Positions 23,986 through 35,665 are shown, counted from the stretch's first letter. The stretch is DNA of 64,000 nt from Zhengitettix transpicula (GCA_037074705.1 CM073591.1:96338532-96402531); one strand, 5' to 3'. The notes: generated by a model not told the origin, from the sequence alone. Numbers and translations: made by a program.

Positions 23986-25100
23986 AAAGAATACCAATTC
24001 AGACAAACAAGTGATAATATAATGTAATAAAAAGGCGTCTAAATAAAAGATTTTACTTGAACAATTAAACAAATTTATTAACAAATTTAAATACACAATA
24101 ATATTTGGGATCTCAGGGTCTTAAACTGGGTTTGATAAATGGGTGAATTTATACAATCAAATTACATTTAGCTTTTATGGAAGTTAATGCATCTGAAACA
24201 TAGACGAACTTTGTTGTGGAAGAAAATAACACTACAGATTGAATTTAAATGTAATAATTAAATAATTAAAATTAAATATTAAAGAACGATCTGACTTTTT
24301 TTTATCTTTTAAAAGTGGTTTACAATATGATTTTAAAGTTTTCTACTTACGGCCGCCCAGGTCTCATTTTAGGTTTTTCGTGCACAAGATTTGGGGATAT
24401 CACTGATTCTAATACTCACAGGCTTTAAATGTCAACGAATTTTAATTGGCGTAGTTTGTTAGTTGGTCTAACAAACATTAGTAGGTTCTCGTAGCTTTAG
24501 TTGGAAATGTACTTCATTTGGGTTTGTCTATGGTTCTCCGGGTTGAATTTACGCTCGGCCACCGATTACGACGTTAATTTCACTCTCTCCTTCCCTACTG
24601 ACGATTGCTTTACTTTTTAGTTCTTTAAAGCATGTTCTTTCGTTCTGAGACTATAAAACTTTTTCGACTGTTCTATTTGCCGTCTGCTGCCCAACTGCAC
24701 AGCTTTCAAACTCTTCGCTGTCCGCTGCCCGACTCTATTACTTTTGTACAAAAACTTTGCTGGTCCTAATGCCTCGCCGTTCATTGCCTGACTGCCCAAC
24801 TTCATCTCGTAGATTTTGAGCGCGTAAACTCTCTTAGCTGCTCAACAATACATTCTTTGCATTGCCGCCTTGTTGCGGCGTCCTCTCTATACCCACTAAT
24901 AATGAGTCCTCTACAATCCAACTTTCCAATCATAACAATGTCTTAATTACTAATTACTACAATAAATACCGCAAAGGTATGAAGAAGAGACAAGTGCAGT
25001 TGTGTCGCTCTAGGCTCTTCTTCGCATCTGAGGAAAGGGACAAGGTTCCCAGAAACGTTGTGTGATATTTATATTATCACTTATTTGTCTGAAATGACTA
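23986..25100 (+). mobile_element. Hammerhead-like ~170 bp element H3, split by LTR unit L4
   Basis: The left end (AATTCAGACAAACAAGTGAT, then AATATAA) lies at 23,986-24,022. The rest resumes at 24,962 with ATAAATACC, then CTCTAGGCTCTTC, CTGAGGA, a GGGAC/GTTCCC stem, GAAAC and GTTGTGTGATATTTATATTA, ending in an inverse of the left end (ATCACTTATTTGTCTGAAAT). Removing the 939 bp L4 unit and one ATAA copy leaves about 170 bp, the same size as H2. The presumed cleavage-side strand is altered (ATACCGCAAAGG), so this copy is unlikely to fold as well as H2. Confidence 0.62.
24023..24961 (-). mobile_element. Solo LTR-like unit L4 nested in H3
   Basis: The left end is TGTAAT and the right end ...ACTACA. 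It is flanked by a 4 bp ATAA duplication (24,019-24,022 and 24,962-24,965). The family block appears as TCTCAGGGTCTTAAACTGGG near 24,110. Diverged in the middle relative to L7-L9. Insertion into a host repeat of known structure fixes both ends of the unit. Confidence 0.78.
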
Positions 25101-26825
25101 TATTTCTTATTAATTATTTTCAAATTTTTTCATTTTTTACTATTGGTTTAAACTGTTTCATTTCGGATCAGTGTGGTAGGGGTTTCCGAAATAGTCATAC
25201 TGAGTAGATATAGGCTATTTGCTCGAGAATTAGTTCAAGGAGCTAGTTCCCTGGAGTGATGGAAGTCATACTGAGGGTGAGCGCGACCTCCGGTTCCGTT
25301 CACCGCTCTCGTTCTTGGGCTCTTTGACTGATCTGATTTAATTCGGATCAATGTAGTATAGGGATTCAGAATAGCCAGCGCTCTTTCCGACCGAGTCAGA
25401 ACTTTCTTCTTCTTTGAATCTGGTCTCAAACGGATCGGCCATCTCTACTTGTCCGTTATACGTATATGTGTGTATGCTTTTAAGTACGAGTCGAAATTTT
25501 GTTACGTTGTTTTTTTGTGTGTGTAATTTCACAATTATTCGGTTTAGTGAATTGTCTTTAAATATATATTTGTTAAAATTAATTGTAAGTATATTTTGTA
25601 AATATTAAGCTGCGCTCTTAGTAATTTTAAATCCGTTTACTGTGTTCCATTAATATTTATTAGTATTAAGGCTATTAATTAATTTGTAACTTTTATACTG
25701 TATTATTAGTTACGTTTTACAGAAAAAAGTTTGTGTTGTAGATTAACATAAAATCGTATTGGTAATTTATGACGTCACCTGATTCCTCAACCATTGACTA
25801 ATGGAATTAATAAAATCAAAGCATCTGTCTATCATTGCTTTCTGAATGCAGAGAAAACTTGATCAGAAATACACAATGTTAAGTATAGGTCGCAAGCGTG
25901 AGATACAATCAATATAATTTGATCAACGATTAGAGGAAATTATGTCTGAACTAAATGTAAACATATAAACTAAGAAGTCCTCGAATGGCAATGAAATCTA
26001 TCATTTATCACCTTGTGAATGACACTAAAATACCGAAACTCTGATTCTTAGTGTCATTACTTACCGAGAGGAAGTCTATTAATCAAACTTTGATTTATTA
26101 TAATAGCTAAAAACTAATTTAACCGCCACTATTTTCAAATTTGAAATTCTGCACGCTAACTGAGGCTGAGTGCCATCATCCAACCTTGTTATTTGGCAAC
26201 AGCCAAGCGTCAGACGCTTCCATTGTCGATTATATTATTAAAGTAATTTAGATTCTTTAATTAAAGTATATTAAAAATAAATTAAGGAGATTTTGAATAC
26301 CCGACATTGGATATTTCATTAAATTATAGATGATTAGCTATGATTTTCCTTGTAATTGTATAGAACGTATATATTAATTTTTTTAAAATTAATTGCTAAA
26401 TAAGATAAATTTCAGTTTAATCGAGAGAAGTGGACTGGTTCAGTGATAAGGCGTGAATACGGTTTTCCTAATCCTGTGTTAAAGGCTGTGTGATGAGCTA
26501 AACTTTAGAAGTCCCAAACTTATTTTGAATCTAAATACTTAGCAAAATTGAATGTTCCGTGATGCATTATTTCAACTTTTCGACGGGGCGAGAAAAGCAG
26601 TGTGGGATTGCCGGAGAAGGAGTTGATTGACTTAATTTATTCCGAACTTTTCTCGATAGAGAGGGTCCGGAAGTGGAAATTTACCGACTTGGAGACGGTC
26701 ATTTTATACATCTGTGTGACAGATTTTTTTTTTTTAAAAAATCCCTATAGAATGTCCTTCGTGAGCGGAAAGAATTTAAGTATGAAAATATAAAAATTAT
26801 CTGAACGGCTTCTATTACTTTTATT
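25101..26825. other. Intergenic DNA with a short direct repeat
   Basis: Two related ~31 bp segments (CGGATCAGTGTGGTAGGGG at about 25,164 and CGGATCAATGTAGTATAGGG at about 25,342) lie 178 bp apart in the same orientation within a GC-richer patch. No coding motif was recognised. The remainder is AT-rich. Confidence 0.5.
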
Positions 26826-26863
26826 ATTTTTCTTTTAGGCTTTTGACAGGCTATGTATAGGGT

Positions 26864-26876
26864 AATTCTCATAGTG
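26864..26876. repeat. Target site duplication, left copy
   Basis: AATTCTCATAGTG, matching AATCCACATAGTG at 28,094-28,106 with two substitutions. It marks the 5' junction of the inserted LINE. Confidence 0.85.
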
Positions 26877-28052
26877 TCTCAGTGCTTCATCAGGGGGAAG
26901 CTATATGCGGTCTTCATTGATTATACAAAAGCTTTTGACTTTCTCAACAGACGACTAATACTAAACAAGCTGGAATCAATGATTGGAAAAGAACATTACC
27001 TGACGATAATAATCTCAAACATCTTGCATGAGAACCAAGTAGAAATAGATGACAGCATATCAGTATCGGACCCAATAATACAGACAAACGGAGTACTACA
27101 AGGAGACCCCCTAAGCCCGTTATTGTTTAATATTGCGACTGCTGATATAGCCGAATCACTACCAACAGAAAACACGCGTCTCTATGTGTATGCAGATGAC
27201 ATGGTCATCACAGCAACCTCCAGACAAGATCTACAAGAGGCCTTAAACAATCTGACGAACTGGGCTCAAGAAAATGAACTAGAAATAAACCTTCAAAAGA
27301 CAGCAGCAATGATATTCAGGAAAGGTGGCAGACACAGCACGAAAGACACTTTATACCTCGGCAACAGACCAATAAGTGTTACAAACAACTTCAAGTACCT
27401 TGGGATAACCTTGCAACCGACAGGAAGCACATTCACACTACACGTGAAAGAAAAAGTAATCGCAGCTATCAGAGCAATGCAAGATATTCGGATGATACGA
27501 CAACTCTCCATAGACACGGCTATCTCCATCTACAAAGCAAAAGTCACCCAAATAGTCACATACGGTTTGGAATTAATATGGGAGAAACTAAATAGAAAAA
27601 ACCTGAAAGATAATGAAAAGATAAAGGCAACTTTTCTGAAAAAGATACTGTGTGTCTCGAAATATACGCCATCACGACTTGCATATGAACTCACAAGGGA
27701 ACCTTTCTACTTAGAAGACCTACGCTATACAACAGGGTTAACTTTGCCATCTACACCTGCATATCAACACGTGATCCAATAACTAAAGGAAAAGAAGAAC
27801 CAGATATGGGACGATTTCTACAGTACCACCGCCATGATGACAAACGAATGGAGGAGAGCATCATACGAACTACGACACACAGTAACCCGTTTCGCCGTGC
27901 ACGGTTTTCACCACAAGATTTGTAAATCAAAAAGCTTTCATCAACCAGATGTGAATTGTGTTTGTGAATTATGTGAAATGGTGTTTGACAGATATCACGC
28001 ATATTGGGGTTCCAGAAGATCTATCTCAATGACAGAATTTTGTAGAGAGTGA
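26877..28052 (+). pseudogene. LINE reverse transcriptase, one in-frame stop
   Basis: The frame shows RT motif A (YAVFIDYTKAFD), the QGDPLSPLLFN motif B region, motif C (YVYADDMVITA) with both Asp residues, and the following NLQKTAAMIF and FKYLGITL blocks. It then reaches a thumb/C-terminal region ending in a CELC...H zinc-knuckle. A stop at 27,780-27,782 interrupts the frame, which continues in the same phase to 28,052. The related copy at 35,135-35,653 has Leu there. The knuckle's last Cys (present in the other copy as H-x3-C) is Gly here. The ATG at 26,853 belongs to the host retroposon, not to the LINE. The endonuclease and N-terminus are absent. Clade not assigned. Confidence 0.88.
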
Positions 28053-28093
28053 CCCCAATTACACATTGTGTGAAATTCCTTATATTATTTATT
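26877..28093 (+). mobile_element. 5'-truncated non-LTR retrotransposon inserted in a retroposon copy
   Basis: The insert begins inside the reverse transcriptase domain and ends about 41 bp after the ORF stop in an ATTATTTATT-like tail. It is bracketed by the 13 bp duplication. The short 3' region (TTACACATTGTGTG, TTCC, TATATTAT) resembles that of the minus-strand copy at 35,090-35,665, so the two belong to one family. 5' truncation and a variable target duplication are standard for target-primed reverse transcription. Confidence 0.88.
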
Positions 28094-28106
28094 AATCCAC
28101 ATAGTG
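28094..28106. repeat. Target site duplication, right copy
   Basis: AATCCACATAGTG, the unaltered form also present in retroposon copy 7. It directly follows the LINE tail. Confidence 0.85.
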
Positions 28107-28369
28107 GCAACTCCCCTCTTATAGCATAGGAAAGGGATTTGAAAAGGGGGATGCGGAAGGGTGGAGGAAGGTAGCCAAGGGTTACTAGGGCCCCCGGACT
28201 ATAGTTTAAGGATCCTACCCGGCATTCGCCTAAAAGTAATGCAGGACAAACCCTATAAAAATCTGCATCAGGTAGGTCGGGCATTTGGTACTTGTCCCAT
28301 GCCCTTCCGATAGCGGGAGAGGAATTTGCTGTGGGAACGCAGCATTACCTTCTCCATGCCTCGACCAGT

Positions 28370-29210
28370 ATATTTACAGAAATACGTTTGACTTTTAAAG
28401 GTCAATAATTCTTCATTAATTTTATATTTTGTTCACCTGTTGTTCACAAAACATTCTAAAAAGTTTCCTCAGTACTTCTTAATACGTTTTGCAAATCTTG
28501 GAAGAATCTGTTGTGTTTTTTGTTGAAGATCATTGGGACATTATCACATCTAGTCTAACCTACTCAAACCAGAATTTCTCCCATGGATTCATTTGGACCT
28601 TAATATTTGAGAAAGTGCTTTCCTGTTGTCCTCAGGAATATCCTTAAATACGATTACATTTCCACATTAATCACACAGTCATTTAAAAATAGGAATGAAC
28701 AATGTAACACGTGAATCAGTTTCGTTATTCGTGTAGTTTGGAGCTTTTTCTTGGAGAAATCTGATAACTACGTTGCGTTTCCCGAGAGAATGGGCCAACG
28801 CTTACAAAGTCTTGCGCTGAACACGTAATGGCTGTGATGTATACGAGCCTCTGAAACGGTCGATGTTATCTCGGGGGTTATCATCTTATTAACCATGTAC
28901 ACAGCGTCTCTGCTGCGTCCTGGTGCAGACAAAAGAGACGAGTCGGAGAAAATTGGTAACTAAAATATACTCGACGTTGTTTTAAATAGGGCTTACGAAA
29001 AATCTTATAACTGATTGAGTTTGTGGCCGTAGCATATAGTAGTAAAAATGTTCGGCTTGTAATAAAATTCAACGCATATTCCTGTATCTAAAATATCGTC
29101 ATGAAAATTATGAGAGTTTTAAAATGTTTCACCTATTTAGCTCCGTATTCTCACATATTTTTACAAATAAATATTTACCGTTACCATTCATTTCAAAGCA
29201 GTAAATACAT
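28370..29210. other. Intergenic DNA, nothing recognised
   Basis: About 840 bp of mixed composition. Only short frames without motifs. Confidence 0.55.
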
Positions 29211-30190
29211 TGTAATGCCATTTAATTAGGCCATTAATTGTTTGGACATAAAATTTGAATTGTTTGAGAAATCCATTATAGTGGTCTGATTGAACAAAGC
29301 AACATTGAAAGAAGCGAGCTCACTTTACTTTGTCGAAAGGTCAAAAATGGGGTATGCGCGCTAAAACTCGGGAGAACTAAGAGTCAGTTTGCGGAAAAAC
29401 ATCGTGAGGAGCAGAACAAGTAATATAATTTGAGCAGAGACTAGACATCGTCAATGTATAACTAGTTAAAGTTGTAAATTAATACGAAGAAAACATTCAC
29501 ACCGCAAGTATTGCAGCGTAAATAATTGAAAAGTAAGAGCAGTTTAAATCTACAGCCAGGAGAAAAGTTAGTTCGCTCCGAAAGAATAAACAGTTAAAAT
29601 AAATCGTCGAGGAGATACGTAGCAGTTTACGTCCAATTCAGTAAAAGACTAATAAATCTACGAATCATAGAATTCCGGTAAGGCGAGCAGACATCAGATA
29701 GCTGACATTCAGGAGGATCATCCAAGTTCCTGTGAGTCTATAAATTTTGGCTTTAACAGTGTAAAATCTGTGAGTCGACATTTTAGAATCAGTTTAAAGT
29801 TTGCCATAGTGTGCTTCTGAAACCAAAAAGAATGCTGGTACCGGCTGGACACTACGTAAGTAACAAAACCAAAACTAATGATTAATTGTAAACGCTAATT
29901 AGAGGATAAGGTCAGATTTCGTTCTCTTTTAATTGTCAATCAGAGTTAATTTCTTTGCTTTCAAATTTCTTTCTATCGACATATTGTTTAGGTAAATTGT
30001 GAACTGTTTGTTAATAATATTTTTAAATCAATTTGTTGTGTCCATTATCAAACCCAGTAGAGGCCCTGAGAGAGAGAAAGATCTCAAATTTTGTTGTAAT
30101 TATATTTATTGCCACAAAATAAATAAATATTATGTTTGTTAATTTTGATTATTATTTCATTTAATTAACGCCTTCCATTTGATTATTACA
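29211..30190 (+). mobile_element. Solo LTR-like unit L5
   Basis: Starts TGTAATGCCA and ends GATTATTACA, 980 bp. It contains AGGCCATTAATTGTTTGGAC near the start, a GGTACCGGCTGG block at about 29,840, GGTCAGATTTCGTTCTC at about 29,910, and TTATCAAACCCAGTAGAGG near 30,045. No matching 4 bp duplication flanks it (ACAT on the left, TAAA on the right). Either one flank was altered or it is a recombinant. Confidence 0.75.
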
Positions 30191-31799
30191 TAAATGGCGC
30201 TTCACGTGAGGTAAATTCTTCAAATTCTCTAAATATAAACTAAATAAAACTTCCATTGTTGTTTATTACAATATTGTGAAAAACCATGAAACCTAAGGAA
30301 GAATGGGATTTATTAATTTATTCTAATTAAATTTTCAATAGTTTCCAAAACAAAAATATCTTAGAATAAATTAATCACTAACATTTTATCATACAAAAAG
30401 GGAAATAACATATTAGGTCTGTATATATGTCTGTTTCTACCTATATAAATTATGTATTGTCGCCCGAGGTGTTATCAGTTGCGAGTTTATGGAGCGTCTA
30501 TCTGGTTTTTAGAGAGAATTAATTAAATGTAAATTAAAATTTTTCCATTTAATTTGTTGTCTTTTCACCTCATTTTGTTCAATAATTTATCTTGATTTCG
30601 ACGAGTGGCTCATGTAAAAGACCCTTATGTTCTATTTAATGAAATATAACACATGTTAAATTAGTTTTCACTTTCAAATTATAATTAAATATTTAAAAAT
30701 CCATTAAAATATGGTAATAAATAACTAAATTCGAGGAAGAAGGGGATTTATTAGTTAATTAGATTTTTAATAATTTAGTAAAACAATAATAAAATCTTGG
30801 AATAAATACTTCAGTAACATTATCAATGGACTATGGAAAACACCACCAACTCCGTGAATGCTTTACGCGGAAAATAATAGGCCTACAGTATTTATGTTAC
30901 TCTATAATGCACTTTTTATGTGGACAACGGTATAGTTAAAATTATAGGGTGCTGTCATATAAACAGATTATCTCATTATGAGCGTCCAGCGATGCATAGC
31001 AGTTTTGACAAGTTCTCACACAATGTTCTGAAAAATGAACAGTTTACGTTACACAAGTCTTCTAAATTAAATTAGATAACAGTTGTGGAAGTCTCTGCCC
31101 CGTTATGGAAGCCTATTTCCCTAGTTTTGGCACCAAAATATGTGAGGAACTTAGTGAAATGAAACACACACCAGTCAGCTACGCAACGTTAATATTATTT
31201 GTTCCAAAGTGATTTTTATACAGATAAAACTTCATAACAATCAAGGATTACTCCCTCTGTAATGAATCAGTAACTAAAGGTACATTTCAGAAGTTTACCA
31301 ATACGAATTCAAGCATGGAATCACTTAAAGAAACCTGTACGAACGTAAAGTCCAGTGTGTCCTCTGATTCTGGGCTGCTTTGAACTGATTAATGTGTATA
31401 TTTTTCAGTTATGCTGTCTATTTCTTATAAAACTTATTGTTTTTCTTATGTAAATAATAATTAGTAACAGTTACTTACTAACGCATATGAAGTGGTTCTT
31501 TGTTATCCTTATAAACCGAAAGTCACATGGTCTTGTGGTCTAGACTAAGAGAATTGCGTTTGATCAGAGAATTCATCTCCTCTTTTTTTGGCTCTCCGGC
31601 CCTCCGAGAGCTTTGTCATCTTACATAACAAATTATGGATTATCTTTGATTGCCACGGGGCCAGAGTAGCAGTTCTCATTCAATTTGAATACCGGGTACA
31701 TTGACCTTCCTAAACACAAACATTCATGTTCATGTTTGTATTCGAATCCGGGACCTCTGTCATGCAAGGAAATTCACACCACAGAAGGTTTGGGTTGGC
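30191..31799. other. AT-rich DNA with a diverged direct repeat
   Basis: Segments of about 120 bp at roughly 30,285-30,400 and 30,715-30,830 share GGAAGAA-GGGATTTATTA, a TTTTCAATAGTTT-like run and CTTAGAATAAAT in the same order and orientation, about 430 bp apart. A TTCGAATCCGGGACCTC word near 31,742 resembles a Pol III B box, without a convincing partner. No gene recognised. Confidence 0.5.
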
Positions 31800-32361
31800 G
31801 GGTAACAGGCTACATAAGGGTAAATCCACGTGGTAGCAACTCCTCTTTAATAGCATAGGAAGGGATTTGAAAGGGGCGATGCGGAAGGGTAGAGGAAGGC
31901 AGCCAAGGGTTAACTAGTTAACTAGGCCCCCAGCCTATGGTTTAAGGATCCTACCCGGCAATTCGCCTAAAAGTGATGCAGGGAAACCCCTAGAAAAACC
32001 TGCATGAGGTAGGTCGGACATTGGGAACTTGTCCCACGCCCTTCCGATAGCAGGAGAAGACTTTGCTGTGTGGTCGCTGCATTCCCTTCTCTGTACCTCG
32101 ACCAGTTTAGGAGGCAGCTGGCCGACTGTTCCAATGCGAACAGCGAACAACTCTTACCGTATGCCTAAGGTCTGTAACCCCGGAAGTTACACCTCTCAAA
32201 ACAGGCCGAGGTGCCTCGGCTTGTGGGAACCTTTGTTCAAAACGGCATGAGGAAAAGGCATCCCCGAAGGTAGCCCGTTCCTGTCTCTCCTACAAGGTTA
32301 TATCTGCGGGAGAACATACATCGCAGGTACTGCCTGCGAGAGAATCACCCTCGCAGACAGC
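31800..32361 (-). mobile_element. Poly(A) retroposon family copy 6, mosaic, doubled hairpin
   Basis: Nearly full-length minus-strand copy without an A tail. Its tail-side end is subfamily A-like (AACAGGCTACATAAGGGTAA), but the middle is subfamily B-like (GGTCGAGGTACAGAGAAGGG when read on the minus strand). At the 5' end it has two CTGCG...CGCAG hairpins in tandem (32,304-32,326 and 32,334-32,356) where other copies have one. Confidence 0.83.
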
Positions 32362-33376
32362 TTATTCGTAAACCAGGCTCAATTATAATGCTATTTAAAA
32401 CTATTTAGTAATTATTTAGTTACGAGATGGAAGTATTATCAATAATGGAATTTCTTAGAACGGGAAAGAACGTTAGTTATTATTTTGGGGAAAATATTGT
32501 GCTAATTTTATTTTTAGTTAATAGAAACCTGTACCTTGAAATAAACGATCCTCTAAGTTCTACCTCTTATTTATTGAACATATTTAGTCTATAACAGAAA
32601 AAGAAGAGAAATAATATTGCAGTGTACGATATAAAATCAGTAAAAATTATTCAATTTCATAACTGTTTTGGGTTTGCGATGGGAAAATCGGTTTTATGAC
32701 AATATTGAATACAACTTGCCTTCATATAGCCCAAGTGCGGGTCTTGTCTGAAAATGAATTTGTAATATGGTTTTAGCATGCCTCCAGTGGGAGAGATGAT
32801 TAATGAATTAATTATCTGGTTACGTGGTACTGCAACCGCAATCATGTTGAAGCTTTAAACAGGAAATGGCGATTAATTAACGCGGAAGTCAATAAGCATT
32901 TATTAAACAAGTTAACGTAATTACCAGAAACTTGGAGAACGTAGCACCAATATCCGTGTAAGCAGTGAACGAAATTATAGCCGGATGCAGTGTTACCATA
33001 AAACTTCCATTTCAAACATAATTTCATAATATACGGTTCTGACAGTGTAAATATGGAAGCCAATAGCACTTCAAGTCAGATGCAATTAAATATAATTGAT
33101 TATATGCTTTGGAGAAGATTAATTGACTTAATTAATTGTAGTTCCAGGAAATAATATTTGACGTAGGTTAGATAAATTACCTTTCAGCATTTGATATGTT
33201 GGTTTCAGACGGAGTCATTCGCCGTTACTTGGCGACAGTTATTGCTGTTCTATTACATTTCTCATATTTTCCAAAATGCACTATAGGTAATATTAAAAAT
33301 TAATTTTCTTTTTTAATTGTGAGGTATTAATTTGTGTCATTAAATATACCTCCCAAATTTAAAAGGCCTAATAAAA
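32362..33376. other. AT-rich intergenic DNA
   Basis: No gene or element recognised. Short minus-strand frames at 32,657-33,069 lack motifs. Confidence 0.55.
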
Positions 33377-34112
33377 AACTACTCTGGATATGATAGCGAA
33401 ATTGCACCACACGCTAGAGCATCTCAAAGAGTTTATATAATAATTATCAGTACACTTATAAATAAGAATAATTTGTAGCACGCAGAATATCGAGTCTGTA
33501 TTCAATTTCTTGCCATATTCTTCGTAGCAATACGCTGTAGTATAGCCGTAGCAAATTTTCGTCGAGATGGTTTGTCGTTTGACATCAAAACGTGTTGTGA
33601 GTAGACCAGCAACATCGTTTATGTGCTTACAAAGTGATGATTTTTTTTAGGTGTAGACAGGCTATGTATAGGGTAATCCACATAGTGGCAACTCCCCTCT
33701 TATAGCATAGGAAAGTGATTTGAAAGGGGGATGCGGAAGGTAGCCAAGGGTTAACTAGGGCCCCCGGGCTATAGTTTAAGGTTCCTACCCGGCAATTCGC
33801 CTAAAAGTGATGCAGGGAAAACCCTAGAAAAACCTGGATCAGGTAGGTAGGGCATTTGGTACTTGTCCCACGCCCTTCCGATGGTGGGAGAGGGGGTATC
33901 TGTATGCCGAACGACAAAACATGCCGCTAACAATTTACTATGTATATGCTACAGCGTATTGATACAAAGAACATGGAAAGAAGATCAATACAGACTCTAT
34001 GTTCTTCGTGCTACAAATATTTCTCATGTAGAGGTGTAATGATAATTATTATATAAACTCTTTGAGATGCATTGGCATGTGGTGCAATTTCATCATTATA
34101 TCAAGAGTAGTT
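33377..34112. mobile_element. Foldback element with ~220 bp inverted arms
   Basis: The left arm 33,377-33,600 and right arm 33,896-34,112 are inverted relatives. Matching words in order include AACTACTCT, AAATTGCACCACA, GCATCTCAAAGAGTTTATAT, TTTGTAGCACG, GAGTCTGTATT and CAATACGCTGTAG. Divergence is modest. There is no coding sequence; the spacer holds a retroposon copy. This fits a long-inverted-repeat MITE or foldback transposon. The end words and target duplication are not certain. Confidence 0.78.
33641..33895 (-). mobile_element. Poly(A) retroposon family copy 7, 5'-truncated
   Basis: T run at 33,641-33,648, then the subfamily B end (GTGTAGACAGGCTATGTATA) and the 3' half of the family up to the GGGAGAGGG block. 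It lies in the spacer of the foldback element, so it was probably inserted into it. It gives the uninterrupted sequence for the LINE target site in copy 5. Confidence 0.87.
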
Positions 34113-35089
34113 GTCTTTCTGTGCCTATGAAATGTTTGGAAGGGACACGTTTAATAAGTTTAGATTCTGGTATAAGGAAGAATTACCTATGGTTTTACCA
34201 GTGTATGCTAATAGGTCCAAATTTAATTCCATATACACAATATTAAGCTCGGTACGTTTGGGAGTTTAATAATAAGACAACTGTTTTCAAATACAGCCTG
34301 ATTCCTTTTCCATTAGATAAAAAAATTGTTCTAATTTATTTTCACGTGTCTCTTGGCTTTTTCTTATAATATCCTGCTTTCCTACAGTTCGTTCCTGCTA
34401 TCTTCTCAAAATTTGTCCATACCAAGCACGTTGTATTCAGTATTCTAGTTCACAGCCCTCTCAGTTCATCGTTTATCTCACATTTTGGAATGTCTTCCTC
34501 GAAAGCGGCATTAAATATGTGTTTAAAATGTAAAGGGATCAAGAGAGTGCGTGGAATAACAAGTGCGCGTTATTTTCATTACTCTCCGCTGGATCTCATC
34601 TGAAAAGTGTTTTCCATTTTCTCTTTCTATTCAGCAGATAAAACTTCTACGTTACAGTCCAATCAATTATGCATTCAGCTGTGGTTGCGTGCACAGTACG
34701 ACTTTGAATTTTATGGATCTTAAATGAATAGTGAACGACTCTCACGTCAGCCCCTTAATCCCCGACGGTTGCATTCAGGTATCAAATGTGGGCTTCTTTG
34801 TTTGGTTGATTCAATTATCAGCTTTAATATAATTGGGGTTATATAGTCAATGGAAAGCATATATTATAAATTGGAATTTAAATAGTATAATATAAGAATG
34901 TAAAAGTAATGTTCATATTATGTAAATAAAACTTTTTCCATTTGAAGGCGTACCATCGGTTCTATAAATATTACTAATTTACATCCCTGAGTTGGTGAAT
35001 TTATTTCTCCCTGTTCTTTGACAGACGATAGTTTCTACATACGTTAGTGGATGATACTGATGCGGATTTTACTTTAAGCACTCATTTTA
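34113..35089. other. AT-rich intergenic DNA
   Basis: No gene or repeat ends recognised. Confidence 0.55.
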
Positions 35090-35665
35090 TTTATAATATA
35101 ATATATTGGAAGGGCACACATGCCGTGAATTACATTACAACCTTTCCTTGCTGTAAGCTACAATAGATTTACGTCTATTCCTACATTTTACAATATGATA
35201 TCTCTCACAGGCTTCTAAACACAACTCACACAGACACTCGTCTTTTGGTTCATGAAATACTTTGTTTACGCACACTTTATGGCGAAAGCCATGGATCGCT
35301 AGCCTCGTCTTCGTGTGGCGTAGTTCATGGTTGGCTTCCATCCATGTCCTGTCCTGCATAGCAGATGATGTATAGAAGTCCTCCGGTATGTTCCGTTTCC
35401 TCTCATACAGATCCTGTAAAAGCTGTCTGATGCTGTAACCAGCTGGTAGTATCAGATCATATCTTAAATCCTCTATTAGGAAGGTCTCCCTGGTAAGCTC
35501 GTACACTAGCCTCCATCTTGAATTTTGTGGAACTCCTAAAATTCTTTTCAGGTATCTAACCTTTACTCGCTCCAGTTCTTCCAGTTGTCTGTACGTGAGG
35601 TATTCTCCTACTAATTCTAGGCCATACGTCAGAACAGGTAGTATCTTTTGCATTTGATTAAAATA
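35090..35665 (-). mobile_element. 3' fragment of the same LINE family as 26,877-28,093
   Basis: The short 3' region (35,090-35,134) shares CATGTGTG, TTCC and TATATTAT words with the other copy. The 5' limit lies just upstream of the ORF start, well inside the polymerase C-terminal part, so this is a strongly 5'-truncated insertion. Target duplication not found. Confidence 0.75.
35135..35653 (-). pseudogene. C-terminal part of LINE polymerase with intact zinc knuckle
   Basis: 172 codons, open. It aligns with the last ~170 residues of the 26,877-28,052 ORF: TYGLEL, the LKRILGV region, YELTRE-F-x-x-EDLRY, ELRHTKTRLAIHGFRHK, and a complete C-x2-C-x7-H-x3-C knuckle (CELC...HIVKC) followed by a basic tail. 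It has Leu where the other copy has a stop. The frame itself is intact; only the N-terminal bulk is missing. The Met at the start is internal to the family's protein. Confidence 0.82.

Larger units (their letters stand above)
26826..28369 (-). mobile_element. Poly(A) retroposon family copy 5, split by a LINE
   Basis: Minus-strand subfamily B copy. Its tail side is 26,826-26,876 (T-rich run, then GACAGGCTATGTATAGGGTA) and the rest is 28,107-28,369, stopping at the CTCGACCAGT block, so it is 5'-truncated. The two parts join exactly at the word AATCCACATAGTG seen uninterrupted in copy 7 (33,641-33,895). The interrupting DNA is a reverse-transcriptase-bearing LINE fragment. Confidence 0.88.

Noticed and set aside
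31735..31760. TTCGAATCCGGGACCTC as a tRNA T arm
   Set aside because: Flanking bases do not form the T stem and no A box was found at the right distance.
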